From: Juglans regia
Lineage: Eukaryota > Streptophyta > Magnoliopsida > Fagales > Juglandaceae
Direction of reading: 5' to 3'
Assembly (NCBI RefSeq): GCF_001411555.2
Contig: NC_049901.1
Location: forward strand, 10,240,681 to 10,304,680
DNA length: 64,000 bases
The notes below the pieces were generated by a model that ran no database searches, was not told the DNA's origin, and saw nothing but the letters and a program-made list of their open reading frames with translations. This document shows positions 46,681-58,972 of this stretch, one piece after another; the first letter of the stretch is position 1, and each line of letters starts with the position of its first letter. The translations under genes and the position numbers were made by a program.

Positions 46681-46955
46681 AGTTAACCCCAAGGGGTTGG
46701 TCCAAGTAGTAAAGATCTTGGTCTTAAGATATCACTTCTTTCAATGTCTAAGATTCAACTCTTTATGGATGCAAATAATTCTTTGAGACCACACTTCCGG
46801 ATAAAAAATCAATAATTTAACCAGTTTCATGTACGGAACCTTCCGAGAGTACTGTCCATAAGACCTGGATTTATTTTGTAAGGGTGGATCCGTAGGGCCC
46901 TGCCTTGGAGAGGTTTCCGAACAAAGAAAAAAAAAACAAAACAAAACAAAACGAG
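46681..46955 (+). mobile_element. tRNA-derived SINE-like element
   Basis: A GGTTGGTCCAAGTAGTAAAG block (A-box-like) is followed after about 50 bases by AAGATTCAACTC (B-box-like). Non-coding sequence continues, with GGATCCGTAGGGCCCTGCC near the end, then an A-rich tail with (CAAAA)n. Size, promoter boxes and tail fit a plant SINE inserted in the ankyrin-gene intron. Target duplication is not clear. Confidence 0.55.
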
Positions 46956-48510
46956 AGACATAGATTCAGGATTGGCTAACCCTTGGAATCTGGCTATGCT
47001 CCGATATCATATAGAAAATCAAAGAGCAAGAGAAAGTGGAGGCAAATTTGCACAAGGGATTTAAGAGGTTAATTCGACTGAGTCTGTCAAGCCTACATCG
47101 ATCATTAATTAGAACAATTAATCGAGTCTTCGTAGTTTCATCCACCGCCACCGGAAATTTCTGATCTCTTGCTCGTATTTCATGACAAGATGCATCTTTA
47201 TGGAAAATCACTAGCCGTTTGCTAAAATAAACAAAAAGAAAGAGAATTTAAGGATCCGTTGGGCAACACTATTGTTATCGTATATGCGAAGATATTTTCT
47301 TTCTAAAGTACATCACTCAACACAAAATAATTTTTATTTTAAATCTTCAATTTTTTTATCTAATCATTATAATTTTTTTTAATTAACTTTCAATATTATT
47401 TTTTCAAAATTTAAAATAAAAATAATATTCAAATAAATTTTTAATTTTATAATATTTTTATTAAACCATTTTTTTTCTATTATTTCTCAAAATTTAATAA
47501 AATATTTTAATTCAAATTCTAAGCTTAGATAAGTATCCAAACGGTTAAAAAAAAAAAAAGTATCCAAACGACTTCAAGTAGAAAGTCGATATGAATCAAC
47601 GGTCAACAAAAAGATGTAATTGATCTAGAGATTGTTAAGGTACCTTCGTTTGCCCGAGCATCACAGCTAAATGCAATATGGAATTACCATCATTGTCTTT
47701 GGAGTTGACGAAATCTTTATCATTTACGGATTCCACCAATAATTTCAGAGCGTCCAAACAATTATACCGAACACACAAATGTAAAACATTGTCTCCATAC
47801 AGATTCACCCGAGAGATTAGATTGAGCATGGATGGGCAATAAGCAATTCTTTTATCACCTCTACGTGTCCTCTCATTGCGGCTAAGTGGAGAGGAATTCT
47901 CTCCTCTTGATCAGAAACGAAGCACATATCCATATTGGCTAGCAACAATGCTTTCACAACCTGGGTGTGGCCCTCTGCACAGGCCAAGTGAAGGGCAGTT
48001 CGGCCTGATGAGTCCACTTTTTCCACAAGTTGTGGTTTTCTTTTTAGAAGAGCATTAGTAAATTGGAGGTGGCCAAGCAAAGCTGCAATGTGTAAGGGGG
48101 TTTCGGTGAAGGATGTAAGTGAGATTTTGTGAAGAATGAGCCTATCTCTTTGCATCAAAGTGTCCAAGGTGCTTACAGACCCATCAAGTGAGGCTTCATA
48201 GAGAGCTACTGTATAATCTTCATGATTACCATGACTTGTATCCATCATAGAAAGTTTCAGCTGGTATTAAAATGTTAGAATTGAAGAAACTTTCACCAAA
48301 GAGATTATGGACTTACCAGAGATCGGTGCTTCCCTTCCCCTTTGTAAACTAGTAGAAAAATATATAACCTTCAGAGCGACCAAATCAGGGCGGTGTATTG
48401 GGGAAGAAAATGAATGGAAAGAATCGTGCGCGATGACGATGATGATGCTCTACAGAGCTGGCTAGGTGCTGGTAGTGATTCTTGGATGATAATTGGCCAC
48501 TCTTGCTCAG

Positions 48511-48526
48511 CACAAATATATAGACA
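48511..48526 (-). promoter_or_regulatory. Probable TATA region of the first ankyrin gene
   Basis: On the minus strand CTATATATTTGTGCTGAGC lies about 270 bases before the ATG. The paralogue has CTTATTTATTTGTGCTCAGC about 95 bases before its ATG (53521-53545). The shared ATTTGTGCT(G/C)AGC next to an AT-rich box suggests a conserved core promoter or start region. Confidence 0.45.
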
Positions 48527-50687
48527 AAGGTTAGAGAACATTGAATATAATTTGTTGAGTTACAAATTGTAAGGTCTGTGCCAAAACCACCGACATTAAT
48601 TAAAGTGTGTACCTACAGTATTAAAGTATTTTTTTTATATTTTTTAAAATACTTTTTTTGTATTTTGAAAAAAATAAAAAATATAATACTAAATATTTAT
48701 TTAAACAGTGAGCAAGATTAGATAGATTTGAATAAGTTAAATAAAATATTTTTATTATTTTAAAATTTAAAATAATTAAATTATTTATTATATTTTATAT
48801 AATAATTTAAAAAAATTATAACAATAAAATATATTGAAAATATTTATATATATCTAAATGGATCTAAAAAAATAAATATAATTATTAAAAAAATGAAATG
48901 ATACAAACGATAGCTAGGTACCTATCATTTTCTATTTTATTATGAAATTTATTACAATTAAAGAAAAGATAAAATATAAATATATTTTCTTAATACACAT
49001 GCATCACCATGCAAATACCAAGTATGCAAATATATTTCTCATAGAATTATAATTTCTAAGACAGAGAACCAAGTATACACCTTCGTTGTAATAGTCAAAC
49101 CTAAACCTAAGTTTGAGTTAATATAAGATAAATTTAACTCTAATTATTTTATTCGCATCAAATTTTTATATTAAATTATTTCTTTATTTATTATATAATA
49201 ATAAAATAATATGAGAGAATTTTATTTTTAATTTTTTTTATTTACATCAAATCTTTATAATAGATTATTCATTTATTCATTATATAATAAAAAACTAATA
49301 TTTATTTTATTTTTTAAATTATTAATTTATTTAATTTTATCATATTTTACCATTCTACCTATTTATTTAATTTTAATTATCTAATTTATTTAATTTTATT
49401 TAGACTTTTTTTTTCTTCATAAATTTCAGTAGAAAGAGAAAAAATAATAGTAAACAATCCATTTGGTAGTGCTACAGTGCACATCTAAATATGATCAAAA
49501 GTTTATATTTACTGCAATTGAAGTCTATCTTTTTGAAATTTGCCTAATCCAATGCCATCAATTTTTATGTCCTAATAGCTATTGAAAGTAATTTTTTGAA
49601 GTCTATTATTTATTTTTATAGATATGACGAAATGAGTTAATATTAAAGTTAAAAAGTTAAATAAAATATTATTAAAGTATATTTTTTAATATTATTTTTA
49701 TTTTAAAATTTAAAAAAATTGAATTGTTTATTTTATTTTATATAAAAATTTAAAAAATTTATAATGATAAAATGAAAGGTTTTTAAAGTTTTCAAAATTT
49801 TAAATTTTATCTCTAAAAGCAAATCATATGGGTCCCCCTTTGAATAGGGCGTGGTTTAAAGTCATGTTTGACACAAATTAATAAAATAGTGCCACGTTTT
49901 TCTTTTCATGTTTTCTAAATAAACAATACAGCACCGCATTTTTATTCAGATTTTTGAAACAAATCTCCTAGCGCTTCATGCCAAAAGCTCAATTCTGTGT
50001 TCAAGTCTGATCTATTATATTTCTCGTTGCAGCCCTCCATCACAGCAACTTAGATCAATTTTTTGTAGGCCATAAATTTTCTAAATCAGATTATAGATTC
50101 CAATATAATTCAAGCAATCAAATAGAATCGAAAGTAAGTTCAGCAAAAATGGAAAAATAAACAAAAATCTTAAAGCCTGGATAGAATAGCTAGAGCAAAG
50201 AAGGTAGGTGGCCAAATTGTGGCTCGTGTTGTCCAAGCCAATGAATCGGACCAAATGATATAACCAATTATCCTTTAATTAAGTCTCTACCCATATACCA
50301 AATATGATCATGATTTAAGAGGGAAGACACTACTGGTGAAATGTACGTTTGTTTGCACACAAATCTCATCTTGGTAGTATTTAAAAATGAAATGGATAGA
50401 AGAATGAGAGTTGCCTTCGTTATTAAAAATCCGAGCTCTTATTTGCATAGCTTGACAAGTATAGTGCTTCAGAGGTGGTTTTTGTTGGGTTTCTTCTATT
50501 GAAGAATGCAATGTTGAGCATGGGTAATGACTTTTAGCCCTTTTTTTAAAGATAAAAGGACTTCCATTAAAATCGTAAGCTACCAATACCAAAGGTTTTT
50601 AGGCCCTTTTCTGGATATTCATATGTGCTTTTTTTGCTAATTCAGAGGAATAGAGAGTAACAAGAGAGAGAGAATGAGATCTAAGGG

Positions 50688-50689
<2 letters not shown>

Positions 50690-50724
<35 letters not shown>
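50690..50724. repeat. (AT)n microsatellite
   Basis: About 17 uninterrupted AT units. Confidence 0.95.
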
Positions 50725-50726
<2 letters not shown>

Positions 50727-50880
50727 CAGTACATAAGTCTAACATGATGAATACGACGTGGCCATAAAATTGTTTATATTTTATATAATAGGTTTGGATA
50801 AAAATAAATTGACTTGATAAGACATGATTAATAAACGGATAACCTATGAAATTCACAATTAAACCAAATAAGTTATATTT

Positions 50881-51312
50881 TTAACAAGATCTTGGATAGC
50901 ACTTCTGAGCTTCAATATTGATTTCTTCAATACGAGCTCTTAGAATCTCAACAAAGGTTTGAGGAAGTTTCTCATTCAATGCTAGGAGTAACCACTGGCC
51001 AGTGTCAGGAAGAGGAGGTGTCTCACGGTGCCAATTGAGGCCCAGCACGACGATGAAAAAGCGTACGGATAGAGCTTTGAAGAGGAGAGCTGAGAGCATG
51101 AAGTTCATGGAAGCGACAGAGGGTATGGCCGCGTGGAACTCAGAGGACCAGTGCTTGTAGAAAGGGACACGAATGACGGCAGTAAGAGCGAGCAGGGACC
51201 AGAGAGCTGGCTGAAGACGAGCGTGCCATGCCGGCGAGAGGTGGCGGAGGTAGTCTATAGCGACGTAGGAAATGGCTGCGACGCCGAGACCTCGTTGCGT
51301 CGGCCACCGCAT
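50881..51312 (-). pseudogene. First exon of a sphingomyelin-synthetase-family protein, truncated
   Basis: Reads MRWPTQRGLGVAAISYVAID, LSPAWHARLQPALWSLLAL, VIRVPFYKHWSSEF, LNWHRETPPLPDTGQWLLLA and EKLPQTFVEILRAR. This matches, as I recall it, the N-terminal exon of the plant At1g43580-type protein, annotated as sphingomyelin synthetase family, a multi-pass membrane protein. After ILRAR the frame continues with 16 unrelated residues (IEEINIEAQKCYPRSC) and stops. The remaining exons are not found downstream before the frame ends, and several conserved positions look changed. The 144-codon frame is uninterrupted, so it could make a short membrane protein. I read it as an exon-level duplicate that lost the rest of its gene. 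Confidence 0.65.
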
Positions 51313-51602
51313 GGTTGCGGCTGCTGGAGCGTGGTTTAAGGAAAAGTTTTTACACACATGTTTATACAACCGGCATGGACTTATAATATTATATCCATCA
51401 TATAAATAATTAAAAATATTGTGCTCAGAATTAATAATTAAAAACCCTTTCTTGCAACCAACTAATTCACATGATAGACAACAAATTAAGATTTGCACCA
51501 TCCGACAGATGAACTCAAGATCGATCATTTCAACTTAATTCCATACACATTTCAACTTAATTCCATACAATTTCTGATCTTAAAAGTTAACCCCCAATAT
51601 CG

Positions 51603-53441
51603 TTAATTTGTTGGACTCATTGTCAAACAGCGTATGCACTTAAGTAACAACTTCACCAACAAAACGATCAGGCGATATATGAGAACCACACCAGCAATCA
51701 GAAGCACTACATCCCAAATTCCGAATATTAATAAAAGGGAAGTCTCGTTGATATTTTCTAAAACAGCATCCGAGGTCACCAAAAATGCCGCCCAAAAATA
51801 GGTTAATAGCATGAACGTGACTGCAATAAGCATGGCTAAAGTCAAAAGCCATACAAAAAGTTTGCTTCTCTTAGGAATTCCAATGGTGACCAGAAGTACG
51901 ACGCTCAGAGCTGCAACAAGAGAGGTGGTGTTGAAATACAAAAGGAATTTGTAAGCATCTGGGTTGATATCAGATAACACCGCAGAGCCCGACGTACAAT
52001 TCCGATTATTATATTTTCCATCATTTTGCCAAACACCACCTGGAGGGTTGATCCCAGTTTGGAAAGTAACGGTTGCAATTACAGTGGCCACCAACATCAA
52101 TGTGCCACGTGCCTCGACAATCATATCTGATGGGTGACGCTTAAAATACTTAAACCATCCGCACAAACAAAAGTATGCCCACCATTTCTTAAACCTTGAT
52201 TGAGCAGCTGGCGCTGGCTGTCCTTCAATATTAATGTACCTTGCTGGTTCACGCTGTGTTGTTGGTAGTAGATCAGGAGAATTTAGATCTTTGGATCTTC
52301 GAACACCAGCTGCCATTAGCATGTCTTGGATTTTGAGAGATTTAAAATCTCTATGGCCTAACTCTAAGACATCCAAAGCAGTGTTACCAATCCTGTTTAT
52401 GGCATTGGCCTCTCCTTTGATTTTTGATACTGAAAGTAAGTATTTTATTGTCTGCACAAAATAAACATATCAGTAGTAACGTTTCTTCGAATTACTGCAA
52501 AAAGTCTAATTAAAAGCACTGCATAAGCAACCCCTGATTTGTGGTAAAAGGGGGACAAAAGTGAGCCAAAAAGGGACAAAGCCCAATTTGTGGTAAAGAA
52601 TAAGTTTAGGATAAAGTCGACAGCCTTATCCATGCGATCACCGAAGGACTGGAGTTATGATAAAATACCTTTCTGGAAGCCAAAGGTTAATAACTCTAGA
52701 CTTGTACAATTTATAAATTTACTTCCTCAATTTATGCATATACATGATGATGTATAGTTATGGAAAATAACTAGCTAGCCGTTTGCTAAAGCAAATAAAA
52801 GAGAGTAAATCTGGAGATCATTGTTAACCTACCTCCGTTTGCCCGAGCATCACAGCTAAATGCAATATGGAGTTACCATAATTGTCTTTGGAGTTGAGGG
52901 AATATCCATTGTCATCATGAGCAGATTCCACTAGCAATTTCAGAGCATCCAAACAGTTATATTTAACACACATGTGCAAAACACTGGCTCCATCGAGATC
53001 CTCCGAGATCGAGTTCGGTTTGGAATTAAGCAACTTTTCTATTACCTCTATGTGTCCTCTCATCACGGCTAAGTGGAGAGGAATTCTCCCATCTTGATCA
53101 CGAGCCAGGCAATTAACATGAGCAGTATCTGATTGCAGCAATTCTCTCACAATCTCGGCGTGGCCCTCCGCAGAAGCCAAGTGAAGGGCAGTTCGACCCC
53201 TCGAGTCCTTACGGCTGGTGAGATTAGGTTTCTTCCTGAGTAAAGCCGTAGTGAATTCTAGGTGACCATGCAGAACTGCTATATGTAAGGGCGTGTCGGT
53301 GAAGGACGTCAATGAAATTTTGTTAAGAATGAGAGCGTCCCTTTGCATCAACGAGTTCAAAGTGCTTTCACACCCTTTATGTGAAGCTTCATACAGTGCA
53401 GCTACGTTATCTTCTTCAATATCATGATTACTTTTGTCCAT
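51603..53441 (-). CDS. Ankyrin-repeat/PGG-domain membrane protein, intact
   Basis: Two exons on the minus strand, 53441-52833 and 52451-51603, with a 381-base GT/AG intron in phase 0, giving 485 residues. Start MDKSNHDIEEDNVAALYEAS; the same start context is present in the paralogue. Ankyrin repeats span about residues 12-230 (TPLHIAVLHGH, TALHLASAEGH, IPLHLAVMRGH, SVLHMCVKYN, SILHLAVMLGQ, then IGNTALDV). A basic/tryptophan linker (FKKWWAYFCLCGW) precedes the PGG domain at about 316-350 (LMLVATVIATVTFQTGINPPGG) and three further hydrophobic segments to the C-terminus. The family (ACD6, BDA1 and relatives) sits in membranes and functions in salicylic-acid-linked defence. The exact role of this member is not known from sequence. 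It is in the same orientation as the frameshifted copy 3.4 kb away, so they are probably tandem duplicates. Confidence 0.92.
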
Positions 53442-54829
53442 CGTGATGCAGGCTGTCGAAGAAAACGAAGGGAAAAATTACTTATGACGATGGTGCTCTT
53501 TGATTACAGGTCATGCATGCTTGTCGCTGAGCACAAATAAATAAGAAGAAATAGGTTTAGAATATTGTTAGAAAACATTGCAATAATTTTGACTATTTGT
53601 TAGAATACTTAAAAATAAAAATAAAAAGGTGACTAGATTTTTTAGAAAGAGAAATGTTTTTACGGACTTTATAAAAATTATAAGCTCGTAAATTGATATA
53701 GGTTGGATTTGATAGACAAATTAGATGAGGCGATATATTTTGAATAATAGTTAAATAAAATATTATTAAAATATATTTTATTAGTATTATTTTTATTTTT
53801 ATATTTAAAAAAATTTAATTATTTATTATATTTTTTTTATAAAAATTTTAAAAAATTATAATAATGAAATGAGATGAATTAAGATGAGAAGATGTGTGTA
53901 TCCAAACTGACCAACATTATATATTGTAAAATTATTTTTTTATAAATAAATATAACATATCATATCACATCAATATGTAAGTTTAATATTTTCAACCGAC
54001 TTTAAAACTAGTTTAATGTTTAAATAAATAAATAAAATTAGTCATAAAAAGATTTTAAAAAATTAAATTTGACATAATTTAATATGATGTTTAAACTATA
54101 AAATTATTATTATTATAAAATAAATCTAACATATCTTATAAATTTATAAATTTATTTTAATAAATCTAATTATATTATAAAGTTAAAAAAAAAAATATTG
54201 CAAAAGGTAGTTTGGAGTGGAAGACAGCGTGCCTTCCATCAGCGCAAAAAGCTAGAAATGATAGTATGGGAAAGAAAAACCTCGGAAGGCCATTTTTCTT
54301 CTAATAAAATAACCTCTGATGGTGCATGTGACAGTGGGTCCCGCACGTCCAAAAAGCCAGTAACATAATTTAGACCCCTTATCTCAAAAAATAAGATTTT
54401 ATTAGTTTGTTTTTAAAAAATAACTTATCTCATTTTATTTTATTTTATTTTATCTTATTTTATTTAATTATTATATTTTATTATAAAATAAAATAAATAA
54501 TTTAATATTTTTAAATTTAAAAATAAAAAATAATATTAAAAAATATATTTTAATTATTTTTTATTTAATTTTATCTTTATCTATTTCATCTAACTGAAAA
54601 CCAATCTCATACTTGGCATTGCTTCACTCACTCAAACTTCATCGCAAACGTCATGTTTTTAAAAACAATCAAACGTCATTGCTTGCTTTAATCACTCAAA
54701 CGAACGTGCAACGAATGAATAGACAAAGTGCTCTATCTGTCCCATCTAGTTTTAGTGCATGCGCATACTATCTTTCCAAATGCCGAGAAAGCTGCTTTAG
54801 ACTAAAAGCCAACTGCACGTTAAATGGGC
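53442..54829. other. Upstream region of the intact ankyrin gene
   Basis: No gene. 53700-53910 is a MITE with degenerate GGATTTGATAGACAAATTAG / GATGTGTGTATCCAAACTG ends. 54.37-54.60 kb is T/A-rich with repeated TTTTATTTTATTT. The stretch at 54715-54795 resembles 36985-37075, so the duplication with copy A extends into it out of order. Confidence 0.4.
53521..53545 (-). promoter_or_regulatory. Probable core promoter of the intact ankyrin gene
   Basis: Minus-strand CTTATTTATTTGTGCTCAGC matches the TATA-proximal sequence of the paralogue (CTATATATTTGTGCTGAGC). Its TATA box is weaker. Confidence 0.4.
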
Positions 54830-56577
54830 ACTGCTTTTCATAAGATGTCGATCTAAATCAATATGAAATAATATTGAAAGTCGTTCACGCGTTGTACAAG
54901 TAAATATATTACCCTGTCGTATACATAGATCATGTGAAAATCAATGTGCATCCCACGTGAATGACTTGGGTTTCTTCTGTTTTTATTCTAAAATCTTTTG
55001 GGTACTGTTCTTGATGGATACGGCAATTAGTACCACGTGACAAAAATTTTAAGGGACGTCACAACTATTAAAAAAATGATATTTTGTACCTAAATTAAAG
55101 TTCATAATTAAAATATTAATGGAAGGATAGTCAGGTTGTGATATATAGCTTGAGGATACAATGCGCCAGTATTGATAGTTTGAGATGTAGAATAAAAAAC
55201 TCTTGATAGTTTATAAAGATCGTCTCCCACACATTTTTCCAGCTACGTACGCAAGCTACAACATTCATACCATAGGACCATTCCATGAAGGCTTTACTGC
55301 GGTCGGTTGTAATTATAATTGGTTGAAATTCATGAGCACTAAAGGTTGCTTAGAGGTAGAAATATTTTATGATCATCAATTCATTTATTTGTAGTCTTTT
55401 TTAGAATCGTTTCCTTGGGAAGTAAGATGGGATTCCAATTGACTGTTCCTGCATATAAGGAGTCTATTCCTCGTGAATAAAATCCATTTGTAAGTGGAAA
55501 TTCACAATCCCAACTTAAAAGCATACCATATCTTGCACATTGTCATGAATATTGTCAAAACACCCGTGTATGGCTGCTGCTTTGTAACTAAGTTGACCAT
55601 CTAACTGCAAAAACCCAATCCAAAAATACTGCTTATAACTTATAAGCATTCAATAATTTAAACAAAATTGCTTTAAATGAAGAAACTGATTATTAACCAT
55701 AACCATTCCGTGCATGCCCTGCTGGGTGCCATATTGACCAAGACGTGTCACGCGCTACTAAATTAGGCAAATTTATCAACATTGAAGAACATCATACCAT
55801 CCCCTATACATTTGCATAACGTATCTTGCCCTCGCAATATATGTGTTGTTGTCCATGTATATTTTGTTCTCACCTGTTTTGTTTTTCTTCAAGTACTTTG
55901 GAAAACAATTCTTTATTCTTGCAAATTTGTCTTGTTGTTGCATATTCAAGCCACCAAGCATCTAATGTTGGTTTCACGAGCATTAATTTTAAAATTGTCA
56001 TCACAATTTTCTTATTGTTTTTTACTTTTTCTTATTCAGACATTGTGATTTGTAATGCGTTACTATAAGGAAAATGAGTATTTATAATTAATTATTTATT
56101 AAGCGAATGACTATTTGTAGCGAGAATAGACTCATTTTGATAGGAAATTATCATTTTTGCAGAAAATAACTGGTCACAATAAACAGTTTTCTTGTAGTGC
56201 ATACCCATCCTTTCCGCACTTAAAAGTTAAAACAATATCCACTGAATGGTTTACTCTACCACTTTTTTAATCATTACCTTTTTTTAAACTGTTTTCACTT
56301 CTTATCGTTCTGTGGATCAAAACGTGTCTTGAGCCATCATTAAATTGGATGACTCATTCTCTCTATTCCTCCTCCTCTTAGTCATTTATTCTTCAAGTAC
56401 CAGAAGTAGTGGGAGTAACGTTATTGTTATTTCCTTTTTACTATGTATTAAGAAAATAACAATATGATCCCAAGATGAAGGAAGACTATTGAGTATGATT
56501 GTAACTTGCATTTTATCAGTAAGAGGATGACTAGCTTCTTATAATTGTTTTGTAATCAATTCCATTTGAAGTATGAT
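54830..56577 (+). repeat. Duplicated segment Y, copy B
   Basis: Collinear with 36130-38553 but shorter, lacking the AT-rich insertion and part of the middle. Contains the CACTA-type MITE copy (56060-56200) with an intact CTTGTAGTG end. Similarity to copy A ends at about 56577, after TTGAAGTATGATCAC, the same point where copy A meets the CACTA element. Confidence 0.75.
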
Positions 56578-56639
56578 CACTCACACTTTCATCCTCTTTC
56601 ATACAAATTCTGCTATACTTATGAAACAATAATTGTATA

Positions 56640-56835
56640 AGTATCAAACCTTAATCCGTACTTTTCTTCTAGTGCATCCAAGATTTTCTTAGGAATTTCA
56701 TAGTCTTTGGGAAGAGGAATGACTTCATCATTTATGCAATGTACAATCAAGGCTTTTGCCCAAGCAATGTTTTATTCCCATTGTTCTCTGGTTCTTACAC
56801 CACTATCACTTCGGTGTCATAAATAAAAAATCTTA
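56640..56835 (-). pseudogene. Copia gag fragment
   Basis: Minus-strand reading gives AWAKALIVHCINDEVIPLPK and IPKKILDALEEKYGLR with one stop, the middle of a UBN2-type copia gag. No LTR or pol is nearby. It is an isolated remnant. Confidence 0.55.
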
Positions 56836-56839
56836 ATAT

Positions 56840-57790
56840 TAATAAAAAAATATAGAAATAAAATATGTGTTCTATTACAAATATAGAAAATCAAATTGTG
56901 AAAATTAAATAATTAAAAATTAATGAATAAATTAATAATAATAACTCTTGATCCAAGGTGGTTGCCAATAAATCCTCCTATTGTATTTCAAATCAGGAGA
57001 ATAATAAAAGTGGTGCCTATATCGAGATTTGGCACAAAATCAGGAGAGTACTAGATTTTGAACAGACCAAATTGGACTTGAAATGATTCAGAACACCTAG
57101 AAGTACCAAAATTCGCCTGAACAGGTTCAAACAACCAAGTTAAATGGTTTGGACCGAATTTTGGTGCAGCGGACCAGTTTTTGGCTTTGTCAACGGTGCA
57201 ATCAAATTAGCGACTCAGTTTGCAGCCTAGTTTGCGGCTCAGCGCACTTCTTCAAGACGTTGGTCGGCACGCAGGTTAGAGGCCTGGGCTTGGGCTTGGG
57301 TCAAGTCTATTATAAGTTTATGGGCCTTGGCGATATGGGCCAAAAAAAGGATTTGTTTACAAGCCATTTGGTTCCACTAGTCTAACGAAACGACATCGTT
57401 TGGTGCTGTCAAAATGACGTCATGCAGCTTCCTTTGAGCAGCTTCTAAGGTCCTTAGAACGCCATTGTGTTGGGCCTTATGTGAAACGACGTCATCCATT
57501 GCTGAAGTTGGAACTTTAGACTTGGGCAAAACGACGTTGTCTTTTTCGTCGACTTTCTTTTCCACAAGCTGAATGACAACATCTTTTACAGCCAAGGAAT
57601 TAATTTGAATTTTGAAGACCATTGGTCGAAACCCGGTTTGACCAATGGTGTCTTTTTCTTCCCCACACACACTGGAACCAGACCGTGAAAAAATCAAACA
57701 CTCTTCCTCTTCCCACGTACTGGACAATGATAAGCTCTCTCTCATCTCGGTCTCTCTCATCAGCTCTCTCTCATCTCTCTAATTTTAAAT
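56840..57790. other. Repeat-like region with ACGACGT-type motifs
   Basis: Several copies of AACGAC(A/G)TCGTTT and ACGTCAT occur between 57385 and 57545, of a kind often seen in plant LTRs. A 127-codon minus-strand frame (57760-57377) spans it but has no recognisable domain. I take it as LTR-derived. Confidence 0.35.
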
Positions 57791-57947
57791 TTAAAAGATG
57801 TGTAGTCTTGATGATGCTACATAATGTATACAAAAATGGCTACTCTCAACAGTGACTGCTCCCAATAATATTTCTTTAAATAAACGTTGAAAGGAATCCC
57901 AATAAAAAAGATTAGATCTCAATGAAAAATCAATCGAAAGATTAAGG

Positions 57948-58067
57948 ATCCGTTTAGATATAGAGATGAACATCATGCTTACCTTTAATATAATTTCAAT
58001 TAATAATCTCACTACTATTTATAAATTATTTCAATTCATCTCATCTCATCTCACTATCTAAACGGAT
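57948..58067. mobile_element. Short MITE, 120 bp
   Basis: Perfect 13-bp inverted ends ATCCGTTTAGATA / TATCTAAACGGAT, extended by GAGATGA / TCATCTC. AT-rich interior. Belongs by sequence to the GTTTGGAT..GATGAGA family present several times in the window. Confidence 0.7.
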
Positions 58068-58337
58068 GAAACATTTATATATTATTTGTCAATTTTTAAG
58101 TAAATTGGATCTTGTTTGATTTCGTGAGGAAAACTGTACGTGTTATCAAGTAGTACTACTATGCCTTAAAAGTAATATTTCAGTATCGTTTCCTTCAATT
58201 ATATATATGAGGGGTCCGGAATTAGGAGTAATATCACATTGGTACATTCTACATTGTAATTAATATATTAGTACTAGTCTCAACTCTGATCAACAACCGC
58301 ATTTTATTTACAAAAAATCTACTCAACCTCATACTAT

Positions 58338-58528
58338 TCACACAACCTCCACACTCCACATTATTTTTAATTTTTATTATTTTTTTCTTTTATTAAATAT
58401 TTATTATATGAATAATAAATAAAAAATTTGAAATAATTTAAAAAGAATAAACTCAAAAAAAAATTTTAAAAAAATATTAAAAATTTAAAATAGTGTGGAG
58501 TGTGGAGTGTGGTAGAGGTTGTGTAGCA
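58338..58528. mobile_element. Foldback element
   Basis: ACAACCTCCACACTCCACAT at the left pairs with AGTGTGGAGTGTGG and AGAGGTTGTGT at the right, around an AT-rich loop. Non-coding. Confidence 0.65.
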
Positions 58529-58972
58529 AAGCTCTTTTATTTATTATTTTTCATTCTTTTTTCTTAAAGACAGGCGAGGCGGTACAAAGAATTACTGAAC
58601 TTGGTGGAAAAGGAAAAAATAATACAAAAAAGCAAAATGCTTTTTCGTAATTTTTTTTATTATACATAGAAAGTTTCGATCCTTACCCTCGGTCTAAAAA
58701 CAAATTGAAAAACCGATTGATCAACCGGACCAGACCGGTACTACGTACAGGTGGGTTCGGTCATTTATAAATTAAGCCTTCTCATTTATAAATTAAGACT
58801 AAAGAAGATGGAAAGACTATATAAGCTCTTCAGAATCTACGTAATTAAGTACACTACACTTTCTACACAAGATTTTTGATAATTATTGAATATATATATA
58901 TATATATATATGTGTGATGCATGGCTGAAGATACATAAGGTTAATAAGATCATATATATCATCCATGAACAC

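Larger units (their letters stand above)
44915..48248 (-). pseudogene. Ankyrin-repeat/PGG-domain membrane protein, frameshifted copy
   Basis: ACD6/BDA1-type plant protein, N-terminal ankyrin repeats followed by a PGG domain with membrane segments; the family acts in defence and cell-death signalling. Exon 1 (48248-47644) begins MMDTSHGNHEDYTVALYEAS and has ankyrin units TPLHIAALLGH, TALHLACAEGH, IPLHLAAMRGH, NVLHLCVRYN and SILHLAVMLGQ. Exon 2 (45775-44915) starts TIKYLLS. It contains LMLVATVIATVTFQSGINPPGG and four hydrophobic stretches, ending NDAIDV. Splice sites are good and match the paralogue at 51.6-53.4 kb. Around 47820-47830, between repeats 4 and 5, the frame shifts (net 8 bases longer than the paralogue) and a TAA appears. 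If real, this removes the PGG part. The 1.87-kb intron contains repeat insertions. Confidence 0.85.
48250..50880. other. Intergenic region between the first ankyrin gene and the truncated exon
   Basis: No gene is supported. 48250-48530 is the 5' leader and promoter of the minus-strand ankyrin gene. The stretches 48.64-48.87, 49.1-49.4 and 49.62-49.85 kb are AT-rich MITE-like debris sharing TTAAATAAAATATT..ATTATATTTTAT phrases. A clean (AT)n run sits at 50690-50724. Confidence 0.45.

Noticed and set aside
46681..46760. A functional tRNA gene
   Set aside because: A- and B-box-like sequences are present but no cloverleaf can be folded; the A-rich tail indicates a SINE.
57377..57760. 127-codon minus-strand frame
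   Set aside because: No known domain; contains repeated ACGACGT motifs typical of repeats rather than coding sequence.
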